NCBI GenBank assembly: GCA_023663705.1
Contig: JAMPGY010000002.1
Coordinates: 1 to 64,000 of the forward strand
Length of the DNA stretch: 64,000 bases
Direction of reading: 5' to 3'
DNA from: Clostridium sp.
GTDB taxonomy: Bacteria > Bacteroidota > Bacteroidia > Bacteroidales > Bacteroidaceae
Of the stretch, positions 52,032-61,439 are shown one piece after another (position 1 is the first letter of the stretch; each line of letters opens with the position of its first letter). The position numbers and the translations under genes were made by a program. Under the pieces are notes generated by a model that was not told where the DNA came from, ran no database searches, and saw only the letters and a list, made by a program, of their open reading frames with translations.

Positions 52032-54620
52032 ATGAAAAGCATCGTACCAAATTCAATTTTGGCAGTAGGGGTTGGACTCTCGCTTGCTTTATGCAATGTG
52101 TCATGTGCGGACGACTATCCCTATGACGACGGCGAACCATCGTTTGTCAATAGCAATGTCTATGATTACCTGAAAGCCGACAGTAGGTTCTCTACTTATG
52201 TGCGGCTGATAGATGACAATCGTGATTTACCGGAAATATTGCAGCGCACAGGAACCCGGACACTTTTTCCGGCCACCGATGACGCGTTTGCCCGTTTCTT
52301 TAACAACAATCCGTTCGGAGCGCGAAGATACGAAGATTTGACCGTTGCACAAAAACGCTTGTTGTTAAATTCAAGTATGATTAATATGATGTACCTGTCC
52401 GGGACCTTGTCCAACATGCCTAATTTGGGGGATGGGACAGTGGCCGAAGGTATGGCGGTGCGTCGTCCGGGGGCGTTGAGCATTCTGGATTCGGTGTCGT
52501 CGGTCACAGTCACCGATGCTCCTAATATATATTGGGAAAAGTATGCCGGCCGGAAAATACCTTTGTTGGCAAGCAGCGAGGCACCCCGGTTGGTGCATTT
52601 CACTGAACGGCTGATGGATATAAAAGGAATCACGGACGAGGATATGCGCATAGTGTTTGGAGCGGATTACCGTCGTGGCAACCTATATATAAATAATGCG
52701 CGTGTGACGGAAAAGGACATTATATGCAAAAACGGCTACCTGCATGTGGTGGATGAAGTGTTGCTTCCGGCACAAAGTGTAGATGAGATTATCAGCCGGA
52801 ATCCCGATAACTCCACTTTCTATGAACTGATGAACCGTTTTAGCCGTCCGCAATATCTGGATGATGTGAACAAAACGGTTCAGCAACGCTACGATGGAAG
52901 CGACAAGGATTATCCCGTCATCACGGACTCCGTATTCTTCAAGAGATACTTTACAGAGTCTGTGCCTTTTGAGGATATGCGGGAAACCGGTACCAATGCT
53001 CCGAAGATGGATAAGTATGGACTGCTGTATTTTGATCCATCGGACAACAGTTATAGTTCAAGCGGAGATTTCGGTGTGATGTTTGTGCCCACGAATGAGG
53101 CTATGGAGACATATTTCTCGGAAAGCAAGTTCCTGAAAGACGCTTACGGCACATGGGAGAATGTGCCCACTTATATTGCTTCCATGTTCGTGAAGAACCA
53201 TCAGAAAAAGTCCTTTATGTCTTCATTGCCACATACTTGGGATACCATGACGGACGAAGCCAGCTTTGTGATGGGCGTTAAGAAAGAAGATATTAAGGAT
53301 GTCGTTGTGGGAGGTAACGGAGTGGTATATGTGACCAATAAGGTTTATCCTCCGGTGGACTATCAGTGCGTGTATGCGTCCACGCTCAATAGTCCGGTGA
53401 GCACAATAGCCAAATGGGCGCTTCAGGACGACCAGATGAAATTCAAGGTGTATCTGCGCTCGATGGAGAATATGTATAATCTGATTGTTCCCACCGACGA
53501 GGCGTTCCTGAACTATCGTGATCCTATATCTGCGGCCCGTGGACGTGGAGAGATTTGGGAATTCCACATGGATGAGGTGCTGGATCAACCCTATGTGTTG
53601 AGATATGAAGCTGATGATTCGGCGCCGGATGGTAAAGGGGCATTTATCGCAGAACAGCGTAATATCGCTATACTGCGCAACCGCCTGGCAGACATCTTTG
53701 ATACATCTATTGTTGTGGGCAACAAGGATTTGAATGGAAATATGTCCGGTTACTTGGACGACTTGTCGCCCCGGTATGTGATTACCAAGGGGGGAAGTAC
53801 AATATACGTTCACGGACAGGGTGACAACATACACATGGCTGGCGGAGCGGATTTGGCCGACAATCGTGAAAGCAGTCTGGCTTTGGACGAACAAGGAATC
53901 GCTCTGCGTTATGAAGCTGAGAACGGACGTACATATTTTGTAGACCGGATACTTCAGAATCCAGTGAAGAGTGTGTACCAGACACTGTCCACTGAGAGCC
54001 GTTTCTCCACATTCTTCGAATTGCTGAATGGGGACGAAGTAGTGGCCTCTACGATAAAGAATGAGTTGGATATAGATTTGGCAGACATCTTTTCTTTGAA
54101 GAAGAGTACTTCTTCGTCCGGTTTGGGCAATGTGGTCAACTCCTTCAGTAATTTCCACTACACCGTATTTGTTCCCACAAACGATGCGCTTAAAAACGAG
54201 TTTGCCAATAATCCCGAGTTGAAAAACTGGAGTGAGATTCGGCAGCTCTGTGTCGAAGGCAAGACGTCTGAGGCTTATAAGTATGCCGAGAAACTGCTGA
54301 ACATGCTCCGTTATCATTTCATGGATAATTCCGTATATATTGGTGGCGATGCTGTGTATAACCAATATTATCAGACTGCTGCCCGTGAAAGTGGTAATGC
54401 GTCCAGATTTGCCCGCCTGACGGTGAATTCATCGGCCAACGGACTGTATGTGCTGGACAACACAGGTCGGCGAGCCAATGTGGTTATGGACAACGGATGT
54501 TATAACATCATGACGCGCGATCTCATCGTTAATAGTGGAGATTATATGTCTGCCGACCAGATTATCTCATCTTCACGTGCGGTGGTTCATCTTATTGATA
54601 ACGTTCTAAAACCGGAATAA
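52032..54620 (+). CDS. fasciclin (FAS1) domain surface lipoprotein
   Basis: 862 residues. Lipobox near LCNVSC (Cys about 25) followed by ADDYPYDDGEPS, an acidic surface-export-like tail. FAS1 repeats: LFPATDDAFARFF (about residue 78), GVMFVPTNEAMETYF (about 355), LIVPTDEAFLNYR and TVFVPTNDALKNEF, each with the FAS1 core x(V/F)PT-x-A. About four repeats. Known FAS1 lipoproteins in Bacteroidetes are associated with SusCD and are believed to help glycan binding. It overlaps the SusC start by one base (TAATG). Confidence 0.85.
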   Translation: MKSIVPNSILAVGVGLSLALCNVSCADDYPYDDGEPSFVNSNVYDYLKADSRFSTYVRLIDDNRDLPEILQRTGTRTLFPATDDAFARFFNNNPFGARRYEDLTVAQKRLLLNSSMINMMYLSGTLSNMPNLGDGTVAEGMAVRRPGALSILDSVSSVTVTDAPNIYWEKYAGRKIPLLASSEAPRLVHFTERLMDIKGITDEDMRIVFGADYRRGNLYINNARVTEKDIICKNGYLHVVDEVLLPAQSVDEIISRNPDNSTFYELMNRFSRPQYLDDVNKTVQQRYDGSDKDYPVITDSVFFKRYFTESVPFEDMRETGTNAPKMDKYGLLYFDPSDNSYSSSGDFGVMFVPTNEAMETYFSESKFLKDAYGTWENVPTYIASMFVKNHQKKSFMSSLPHTWDTMTDEASFVMGVKKEDIKDVVVGGNGVVYVTNKVYPPVDYQCVYASTLNSPVSTIAKWALQDDQMKFKVYLRSMENMYNLIVPTDEAFLNYRDPISAARGRGEIWEFHMDEVLDQPYVLRYEADDSAPDGKGAFIAEQRNIAILRNRLADIFDTSIVVGNKDLNGNMSGYLDDLSPRYVITKGGSTIYVHGQGDNIHMAGGADLADNRESSLALDEQGIALRYEAENGRTYFVDRILQNPVKSVYQTLSTESRFSTFFELLNGDEVVASTIKNELDIDLADIFSLKKSTSSSGLGNVVNSFSNFHYTVFVPTNDALKNEFANNPELKNWSEIRQLCVEGKTSEAYKYAEKLLNMLRYHFMDNSVYIGGDAVYNQYYQTAARESGNASRFARLTVNSSANGLYVLDNTGRRANVVMDNGCYNIMTRDLIVNSGDYMSADQIISSSRAVVHLIDNVLKPE

Positions 54621-57600
54621 TGAAAACACACATAAATATGAAGCAAACATTCTATATGCTGACGCTGTTGCTGATGACAGCGCTGCAAACGGTCTGTGCT
54701 CAGACGGAAAACCGTACGGTGGTGACCGGACAGCTGGTATTTGCCGAGGATGATTTCCCCATCATCGGAGCCAACTGTGTAGAGATAGACAAGAATAAAC
54801 GTATTGTAGGCAATGCGATTACCGACATTAACGGTAACTTTTCGTTGGTGATAAAGAATCCGGCCAACCAAATCCGTTTCTCTTATACGGGATGCACCAC
54901 GGTGCAATTGCCTATAGGAAACCGTCGTGTATTCAACGTGAAGATGCAGGACACACAGGTGCTGCAGACCGTGAATGTGGTGGCACAGAAAAAGTATACG
55001 GACGGAACGCTGTCTATTCCGCAGCGCGAGATATCCGGTGCTGTGCAAACCATCAACACGAAGGCTTTTGAAGGCATGTCTGTGGCTTCTATCGATGATG
55101 CTTTGCAGGGGCGTATTGCCGGACTTGACATTGTGGCTTCCTCGGGTGACGTGGGAAGCGGAACGTCCATGCGTATCCGTGGCGTGACTTCCATCAATTG
55201 CAGTTCCACGCCGCTTATCCTGCTCAACGACATACCGTTTGAGAGCAACGTGGAGTCTTCTTTCGACTTCAACAACGCCGACAACCAGCAGTTTGCACAA
55301 CTTCTGAGCATCAGCCCAGACGATATTGAGGAAATCACGGTGCTCAAGGATGGTGCCGCTGCCGCCATCTGGGGATCACGCGGAGCCAATGGCGTGATTT
55401 CAATCAAGACGAAGAAGGGTGTGCGAGGCCCCACAACGCTTAGTTATTCTTATCGTTTCTCCGGTCATAAGCAGCCGGCAGGTCTGAAAATGCTGAATGG
55501 TGACGATTATACCATGATGATGAAACAGGCGTTGTTCAACCGCCGTTATGACGAAGCGGACTGTGATATCCCGGAATTTAATTACGACCGCAACTTCCCT
55601 CTCTATGAGATGTATAACAACAATACGGATTGGGTGAAAGAGGTAACACAGTTTGGTTTGACTCACGACCACACGCTGTCTGTATCCGGTGGTGGAGAAA
55701 AGGCTCGTTTCCGTGCATCGTTGGGTTATTACAATCAGACCGGTACGGTGATTGAACAGGAAATGAAGCGTTATTCGGCTCGTATGAACCTGGATTATTT
55801 CGTGTCGAACCGAATCACGTTCACAACGGATTTCTCCATGACCTATACCAACAACGATAAGAGTTATACGGACCTGGACAACGGTGATTATCCCAGTTTG
55901 TTGGATATGGCCTACCGTAAGGCACCGAATATTTCCGTATATCAGCAGGATGCAAACGGAAATGACCTTCCGGTGTTCTTTACGATTCCTCAGGATTCCA
56001 GATTGTTGGATTCACAGCGTGACCTTCTCAATCCCGTGGCTGTTGCCAAACTGGCAACCTATCGTCAGACCAATCTGCGCATCATTCCTACGTTGCGTCT
56101 GCGTGTGGATTTGCTCGACCCCGATAAAAAGGCACAGCTCCGCTATAACGGTTATGTATCGTTCGATATAGAAAACAATGTGGACAGAACATTCTTCCCG
56201 CGTGAACTGACCTCCAAGCCTTGGCCGAACGAATGGGCAAACCGGGCACAGAACAAAGAAGCCGAGGGTTTGTCTATCCTGACGGATCAGAACATTACGT
56301 ATGTTCCCGACCTGGGTAAGGATCATTCGTTGACGTTGTACGCTTCCTGGCAGCTGACGTCCGGTAATTCGCAATATCAGAACTTCTTGAAGTATGGCCT
56401 TCCTTCTCAGCAGATTACCAATGCCACCACAGAAGGATATACGGCAAAGTCGGAAACCGGAAAGGGACAGTGGCGTTCAATGGCCTATCTGGCTCGTGCT
56501 CACTATGCGTATAAGGAAAGGTATATCGTAGACGCTACAATCCGGCGTGACGGTAGCACTCAGTTTGGCGAGAAAAACCGTTGGGGTACATTCCCTGCTG
56601 TATCCGGTAAATGGCTCATCACAGAGGAATCGTTTATGGAGTCCTCTGCCAAATGGTTGAATATGTTGGGGTTGCGTTTTGGATGGGGCGTGACGGGTAA
56701 TCAGCCCGGCAGAGAGTATCTCCATTTCAGCCGTTACAACGGTTCGTGGAGCACGGGCAGCAACAACTATATCGACATGCCCACAATCAAGCCTGTTTCT
56801 TTGAAGCTCAGTAACCTGAAATGGGAGCGGTCTTCATCCTACAATGTGGGGTTGGATGTTGGTTTGTTCAACAACAAAGTGACCATGGAGGCCAACGTGT
56901 ACTATCGCCGTACGGAAGACCTTCTGTTTGCCGACCAGGCCATACCTTCTTCCACCGGTTATTCAACAATAAGCTATATCAATGCCGGAACGATGGATAA
57001 TAAGGGTTGGGAAATCAACTTGAACACCAACAATCTGGTGAAGGTGGGTAAGTTCAGTTTTGACGTCAATGTGAATCTGGCCAACAATGTGAACAGCATT
57101 GTCAAGCTCGAACCCTCTGTGTTGGACAGTTACAACGGAACCTTCGATTACAACAACGGTACTTACCTCACCCGTATTCAGGAGGGTAATGCTTTCGGTT
57201 CTATCTACGGATTTAAATATAAGGGTGTTTACCGTTGGGATAAATACGAGCCTGGACGTGAAGGCATGAGCCCTTATGCCCTGGATGCCGCCGGTAATGT
57301 CATCAAAGACAACAATGGCGAACCCATCCCGATGTATTTTGCCTACAACACAACCAGTGCGGTACGTTTTCATGGTGGTGATGCCATCTACGAAGACATC
57401 AATCATGACGGCACTATTGATGAATTGGATATAGTGTATCTGGGCAACAGCACGCCAAAACTCACCGGTGGATTCGGTTTCACTGCACGATACAAGAATT
57501 TCACGTTGAATACCTTCTTTAATTTCCGCTATGGAAACAAAATTATCAACAAGGCTCGTATGAACGCGGAGAATATGTATGCCAACGATAACCAGTCGGT

Positions 57601-57946
57601 GGCCGTAAATTACCGCTGGCGTCAAGATGGTGATGAAAATGGCATGTTGTCCCGTGCACTCTATCAGGACGGTCGGAACTGGTTGGGTAGCGACCGTTAT
57701 GTGGAAGACGGATCGTTCCTGCGTTGGAAACAGCTGACGCTGATTTACAACATGCCGGTGAATCTGATTAAGCGTGCGGGTTTCCGTCAGTTGAGTTTCA
57801 ATCTGACCTTGAACAACATGTTGACGTTTACCAAATACACGGGTGTAGATCCTGAGGTGGACTGGAATAATCGTGGAATTTGTGAGGACAACAGCAAAAC
57901 TCCGCGTTCCAAGTATTTTACTTTTGGTGTGACGGTAGGATTTTAA
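54620..57946 (+). CDS. SusC-family TonB-linked outer-membrane glycan importer
   Basis: 1108 residues. Signal peptide in the first 28 residues; the second Met (54638, MKQTFYMLTLLL) is an alternative start. A carboxypeptidase-like domain (VVTGQLVFAEDDFPIIGANC), then the plug (LQGRIAGLDIVASSG, GTSMRIRGVTSIN, ITVLKDGAAAAIWGSRGANGVISIKTKKG), then the barrel ending in FGVTVGF. It imports oligosaccharides with SusD. It starts with the TAATG junction, so translation with the FAS1 gene is probably coupled. Confidence 0.93.
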   Translation: MKTHINMKQTFYMLTLLLMTALQTVCAQTENRTVVTGQLVFAEDDFPIIGANCVEIDKNKRIVGNAITDINGNFSLVIKNPANQIRFSYTGCTTVQLPIGNRRVFNVKMQDTQVLQTVNVVAQKKYTDGTLSIPQREISGAVQTINTKAFEGMSVASIDDALQGRIAGLDIVASSGDVGSGTSMRIRGVTSINCSSTPLILLNDIPFESNVESSFDFNNADNQQFAQLLSISPDDIEEITVLKDGAAAAIWGSRGANGVISIKTKKGVRGPTTLSYSYRFSGHKQPAGLKMLNGDDYTMMMKQALFNRRYDEADCDIPEFNYDRNFPLYEMYNNNTDWVKEVTQFGLTHDHTLSVSGGGEKARFRASLGYYNQTGTVIEQEMKRYSARMNLDYFVSNRITFTTDFSMTYTNNDKSYTDLDNGDYPSLLDMAYRKAPNISVYQQDANGNDLPVFFTIPQDSRLLDSQRDLLNPVAVAKLATYRQTNLRIIPTLRLRVDLLDPDKKAQLRYNGYVSFDIENNVDRTFFPRELTSKPWPNEWANRAQNKEAEGLSILTDQNITYVPDLGKDHSLTLYASWQLTSGNSQYQNFLKYGLPSQQITNATTEGYTAKSETGKGQWRSMAYLARAHYAYKERYIVDATIRRDGSTQFGEKNRWGTFPAVSGKWLITEESFMESSAKWLNMLGLRFGWGVTGNQPGREYLHFSRYNGSWSTGSNNYIDMPTIKPVSLKLSNLKWERSSSYNVGLDVGLFNNKVTMEANVYYRRTEDLLFADQAIPSSTGYSTISYINAGTMDNKGWEINLNTNNLVKVGKFSFDVNVNLANNVNSIVKLEPSVLDSYNGTFDYNNGTYLTRIQEGNAFGSIYGFKYKGVYRWDKYEPGREGMSPYALDAAGNVIKDNNGEPIPMYFAYNTTSAVRFHGGDAIYEDINHDGTIDELDIVYLGNSTPKLTGGFGFTARYKNFTLNTFFNFRYGNKIINKARMNAENMYANDNQSVAVNYRWRQDGDENGMLSRALYQDGRNWLGSDRYVEDGSFLRWKQLTLIYNMPVNLIKRAGFRQLSFNLTLNNMLTFTKYTGVDPEVDWNNRGICEDNSKTPRSKYFTFGVTVGF

Positions 57947-57969
57947 TCAACCTTAAAGAGTATATACAG

Positions 57970-59523
57970 ATGAAACATATATATAGTTATATTGCAGCGG
58001 GACTGTTGGCCGGAACAATGCTCACCACAACGTCTTGTAGCGATTGGTTCAATATTGAGCCGGAAAACGATATTATTTTGGGTAAATTCTGGAAGAAGCA
58101 AAGCGATGTGGAGAGTGCGGTGGGCGCCTGTTATCGTGGCATGATAGAGCCGGAGTTTATGGAGCGTATCTTCGTGTGGAGTGAGGTGCGTTCCGATGAC
58201 GTCATCGGAACACGTCGGGTGAATGAGAATCTCTCCAATATATTGAAGTTGGGACTGGATGCTTCCAACGGATATACATCTTGGAAATCATTCTATTCCG
58301 TCATTAATTATTGTAATACGGTGATTCGTAACGCTCCCTCGGTTCGGGAGAATGATCCGGAGTTTAAAGAAGGAAGTCTGCGTGCTTATCTGGCTGAAGC
58401 CAAGGCCGTGCGTGCCCTTTGCTACTTCTACTTGGTGCGTACGTTCAAAGATGTTCCGTATATCACCGAACCTTATGTGGACGATACGGAACGTTTTGAG
58501 GCGGCGCAAACTTCAGGAGACGAATTGCTGCGTATGGTGCTTGAGGATCTGAAAACAGTGGAGAATGACATAAAGAGCACCTATTCCACTACAGCCCATA
58601 CAAAGGGCCGCATCACTCAAAAAGGGTTGTGGACCTTGATGGCCGACATTGCCTTGTGGCTGCAGGATTATTCCACTTGCGTTGCGTATTGCGATAAAGT
58701 GCTCAGCTCCTCAGACAATCCTTTGGAGTTGGAGAAAACCTCTGTGTTTACCCAGAATGTGTTCATCAAGGGGAATTCGAAGGAAAGCATTTTTGAGTTG
58801 CAGTTCGACAACAACACGCCGAACTATGTGCTGAACGAGATGTATCGCACGGAAGGCGGACGCGACGGTCAGAATACGTTCCAACTGGACGGATTCAAGA
58901 AGCTGGCCACCCAATATGATGCAAATGATTTGCGCAGAACCGATTTTGTAATTCCGGTTACTGAGCAGCAGGCGCAGATTGGCAAGTATGTCAGCTATCG
59001 TGAGAATCCCTCGTTGACACTTCGGTTTACGGATTATATTCAAGGAGGAAATGCTTCACATTGGATATTCTACCGTTTGTCCGATGTTTACCTCATGAAG
59101 GCAGAAGCTTTGGTTGAGCGTAACGAAGGCGAAGGAAAGGATTTGCAGGATGCTCTTGCCTTGGTAAATCTTACTTTCGAGCGCGCGCATCCCAATGCAA
59201 CGACGATAAACGATGCAACAGACGGACAGGACAATATGCGCAAGCTGGTGATGAAGGAACGTTGGCGCGAGCTCTGTTTTGAAGGAAAGCGCTATTACGA
59301 TTTGGTGCGCAAGGCTCGTCGGGACGGATCGGTAAACGATGTGGTGAACACGTATCTGATTGACAAGTACAGCGATAATGTGGATATGAGTACGGCTATG
59401 AGCAAACTTAACGAGCTCAATGCGTTCTATTTTCCGATAAACAAGGATGAACTCCGCTACAATAAATTATTGAAGCAGAATCCGTTCTATGCCACTTCTT
59501 CAGATATTTCAACGACTAATTAA
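57970..59523 (+). CDS. SusD/RagB-family nutrient-binding lipoprotein
   Basis: 517 residues. Lipobox TTTSC near residue 22, SDWFNIEPENDII. The N-terminal helical SusD region (FWKKQSDVESAVGACYRGM, LAEAKAVRALCYFYLVRTFKDVPYI) and the C-terminal SusD core (FYRLSDVYLMKAEALVERNEGEGKDL, KERWRELCFEGKRYYDLVRK) are clear. It caps the SusC barrel and binds glycan. It begins 23 bases after SusC. A normal SusCD pair. Confidence 0.94.
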   Translation: MKHIYSYIAAGLLAGTMLTTTSCSDWFNIEPENDIILGKFWKKQSDVESAVGACYRGMIEPEFMERIFVWSEVRSDDVIGTRRVNENLSNILKLGLDASNGYTSWKSFYSVINYCNTVIRNAPSVRENDPEFKEGSLRAYLAEAKAVRALCYFYLVRTFKDVPYITEPYVDDTERFEAAQTSGDELLRMVLEDLKTVENDIKSTYSTTAHTKGRITQKGLWTLMADIALWLQDYSTCVAYCDKVLSSSDNPLELEKTSVFTQNVFIKGNSKESIFELQFDNNTPNYVLNEMYRTEGGRDGQNTFQLDGFKKLATQYDANDLRRTDFVIPVTEQQAQIGKYVSYRENPSLTLRFTDYIQGGNASHWIFYRLSDVYLMKAEALVERNEGEGKDLQDALALVNLTFERAHPNATTINDATDGQDNMRKLVMKERWRELCFEGKRYYDLVRKARRDGSVNDVVNTYLIDKYSDNVDMSTAMSKLNELNAFYFPINKDELRYNKLLKQNPFYATSSDISTTN

Positions 59524-59537
59524 AACTGTATATCCAA

Positions 59538-61376
59538 ATGAAAAACTACAAATATATTATAGTTGCTTTGCTTTGTTCCCTGAGTGGGGGCGGAGTGGTG
59601 ACGTCTTGTACGGATGATGTGGATGACGATTCATATTTCACATTTACAGGACAGACTTTGGCTTCCTATTGCAGCGAGACACCGGGTTTCGGCGTTTTTG
59701 CCCGTTTGATACAAGATACAGGTAAACAGCCGCTGCTGGCTTCCTACGGGCATTACACCGGCTTTATTCCCACAGACGAGGCTTTCGGAAATTATTTTGC
59801 CAAGAACGGAATCTCCTATGAGAGTCTGACGGCAGACCAGAAGCTGGAATTGCTGAACAATCATGTCATTCGTGGCTTGTCTACGGAATATTTCACCAAG
59901 GATTTTGAAGACGGTGCTTTGGGCAGCACCAATATGAACGACCGTTATATGGTGGTGATGCACACTACGAACGAGGCCACGGGGCAGGCAGAGATTTATA
60001 TCAACAAGACAGCCCGCATTGTGGACGAGGATATTCGTCTGCACAACGGAGTGGTGCATGCCATCGATGCCGTCATAGAGCCGAGCAATGAAGGACTTTC
60101 CAGTGTGCTTGCGGCCAACAGTGAATTATTCTCTCTCTTTTCAGAAGCTTTTTCGCTGACTCATTATGCCGACCGCATGGCAGATGCTTACGATGCTGAT
60201 TACGTGTATCCTTCTCCTGTGAATTACATTATTTATGAGGAGCAATACACGTATCTCCGTCCCACGATGAGACGCTTGGGCTATACGGTTTTCGCCGAGA
60301 CCGATGAGGTTTTCGAACAGGCTGGAATTAAGACAATAAATCAATTGGTTGAATATGCCGCTAATTACTACGGGCGTGAGGATATGAACGACTACACCAG
60401 TCCGCGCAATCCGCTCAACCGATTCGTGGCTTATCACATCCTCGACCGTCAGATTCACACCAACGAGTTTGTCTACGACGGGCCGAACACCACCCGTGGA
60501 TACGAGGAGGAGCGTGCAGAATATTACGAGACTTTCTATACTAATCATCTGATGGAATTGAAATCCAGATACCGTATCAACCTGCGTAGTAACGGTGAGG
60601 CTGCGACGATTGATCCGGAGAACAGCAATATCGAGGGTCTCAACGGAGTGGTTCACGCCCTGAACAACGTGTTGGTTTACGACACCAACGTGATGGAGGG
60701 TGACGTGCTCAACAAGCGCATCCGAGTGGATGCTTTTGCTATCCCGCCACAGCTCACCAACAATAATATACGTTGGCATTGCGGACAAGTGGACGGTTAT
60801 GGCGGTTATTCGGTGACCCCGGATTTCTGTGGAGATTACTTCTCTTTCAGCGAAGATACGGAAGTTCGCTTTGCAGCCTCACCCGGTTATGGCAACTATC
60901 AGGAGGATGAAATGTTTATCAAGGGATGGTTCGACTTTACATTCCGCTTGCCGCCCGTTCCGGCCGGAACCTATGAGATACGTATCGGTTACAGCGCTAC
61001 AGACTGGCGTGGTGTGGCTCAGATGTTTATCGACGGCCAGATTCAGGGTATCCCGCTCGACCTTTCCAAAGGATGTGTGAAGGACGATCCGGAAATAGGT
61101 TGGGTGGCCGATGCCACTCAGGCAGACGGTGGAGTGGAGAACGACAAGGCCATGCGCAACAGAGGATATATGAAGGCTCCGGCAAGTATCTGCTGCAACG
61201 ACGAGCCCCTTCGCGACAAGTTCCAATGTCTGCGTCGCATCATCGGCACATTCAACCTGACGGAAGGACCGCACTATTTCAGAATGAAGAATGTGGAGGA
61301 TCCCAATCGTGTGTTCCAGTTTGATTATATTGAGATTGTGCCTACCAGTGTGTTGGACAACGAGGATAAAAACTAA
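59538..61376 (+). CDS. FAS1 lipoprotein with C-terminal beta-sandwich domain
   Basis: 612 residues. Lipobox VVTSC (Cys about 24), TDDVDDDSYF. Two FAS1 repeats (TGFIPTDEAFGNYF near 75; second near 230-390, with LNGVVHALNNVLVYD at its end) and then a beta-rich C-terminal region (GGYSVTPDFCGDYFSFSED, YEIRIGYSATDWRGVAQMFIDGQ), like a carbohydrate-binding or DUF5108-type domain. Surface-located by inference. It follows SusD by 14 bases. Confidence 0.82.
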   Translation: MKNYKYIIVALLCSLSGGGVVTSCTDDVDDDSYFTFTGQTLASYCSETPGFGVFARLIQDTGKQPLLASYGHYTGFIPTDEAFGNYFAKNGISYESLTADQKLELLNNHVIRGLSTEYFTKDFEDGALGSTNMNDRYMVVMHTTNEATGQAEIYINKTARIVDEDIRLHNGVVHAIDAVIEPSNEGLSSVLAANSELFSLFSEAFSLTHYADRMADAYDADYVYPSPVNYIIYEEQYTYLRPTMRRLGYTVFAETDEVFEQAGIKTINQLVEYAANYYGREDMNDYTSPRNPLNRFVAYHILDRQIHTNEFVYDGPNTTRGYEEERAEYYETFYTNHLMELKSRYRINLRSNGEAATIDPENSNIEGLNGVVHALNNVLVYDTNVMEGDVLNKRIRVDAFAIPPQLTNNNIRWHCGQVDGYGGYSVTPDFCGDYFSFSEDTEVRFAASPGYGNYQEDEMFIKGWFDFTFRLPPVPAGTYEIRIGYSATDWRGVAQMFIDGQIQGIPLDLSKGCVKDDPEIGWVADATQADGGVENDKAMRNRGYMKAPASICCNDEPLRDKFQCLRRIIGTFNLTEGPHYFRMKNVEDPNRVFQFDYIEIVPTSVLDNEDKN

Positions 61377-61439
61377 CTTGTCTTCCGCATAAATCAACAA
61401 GTCATTGGTTATAAACAATAGAATAAACAGATAAGACCT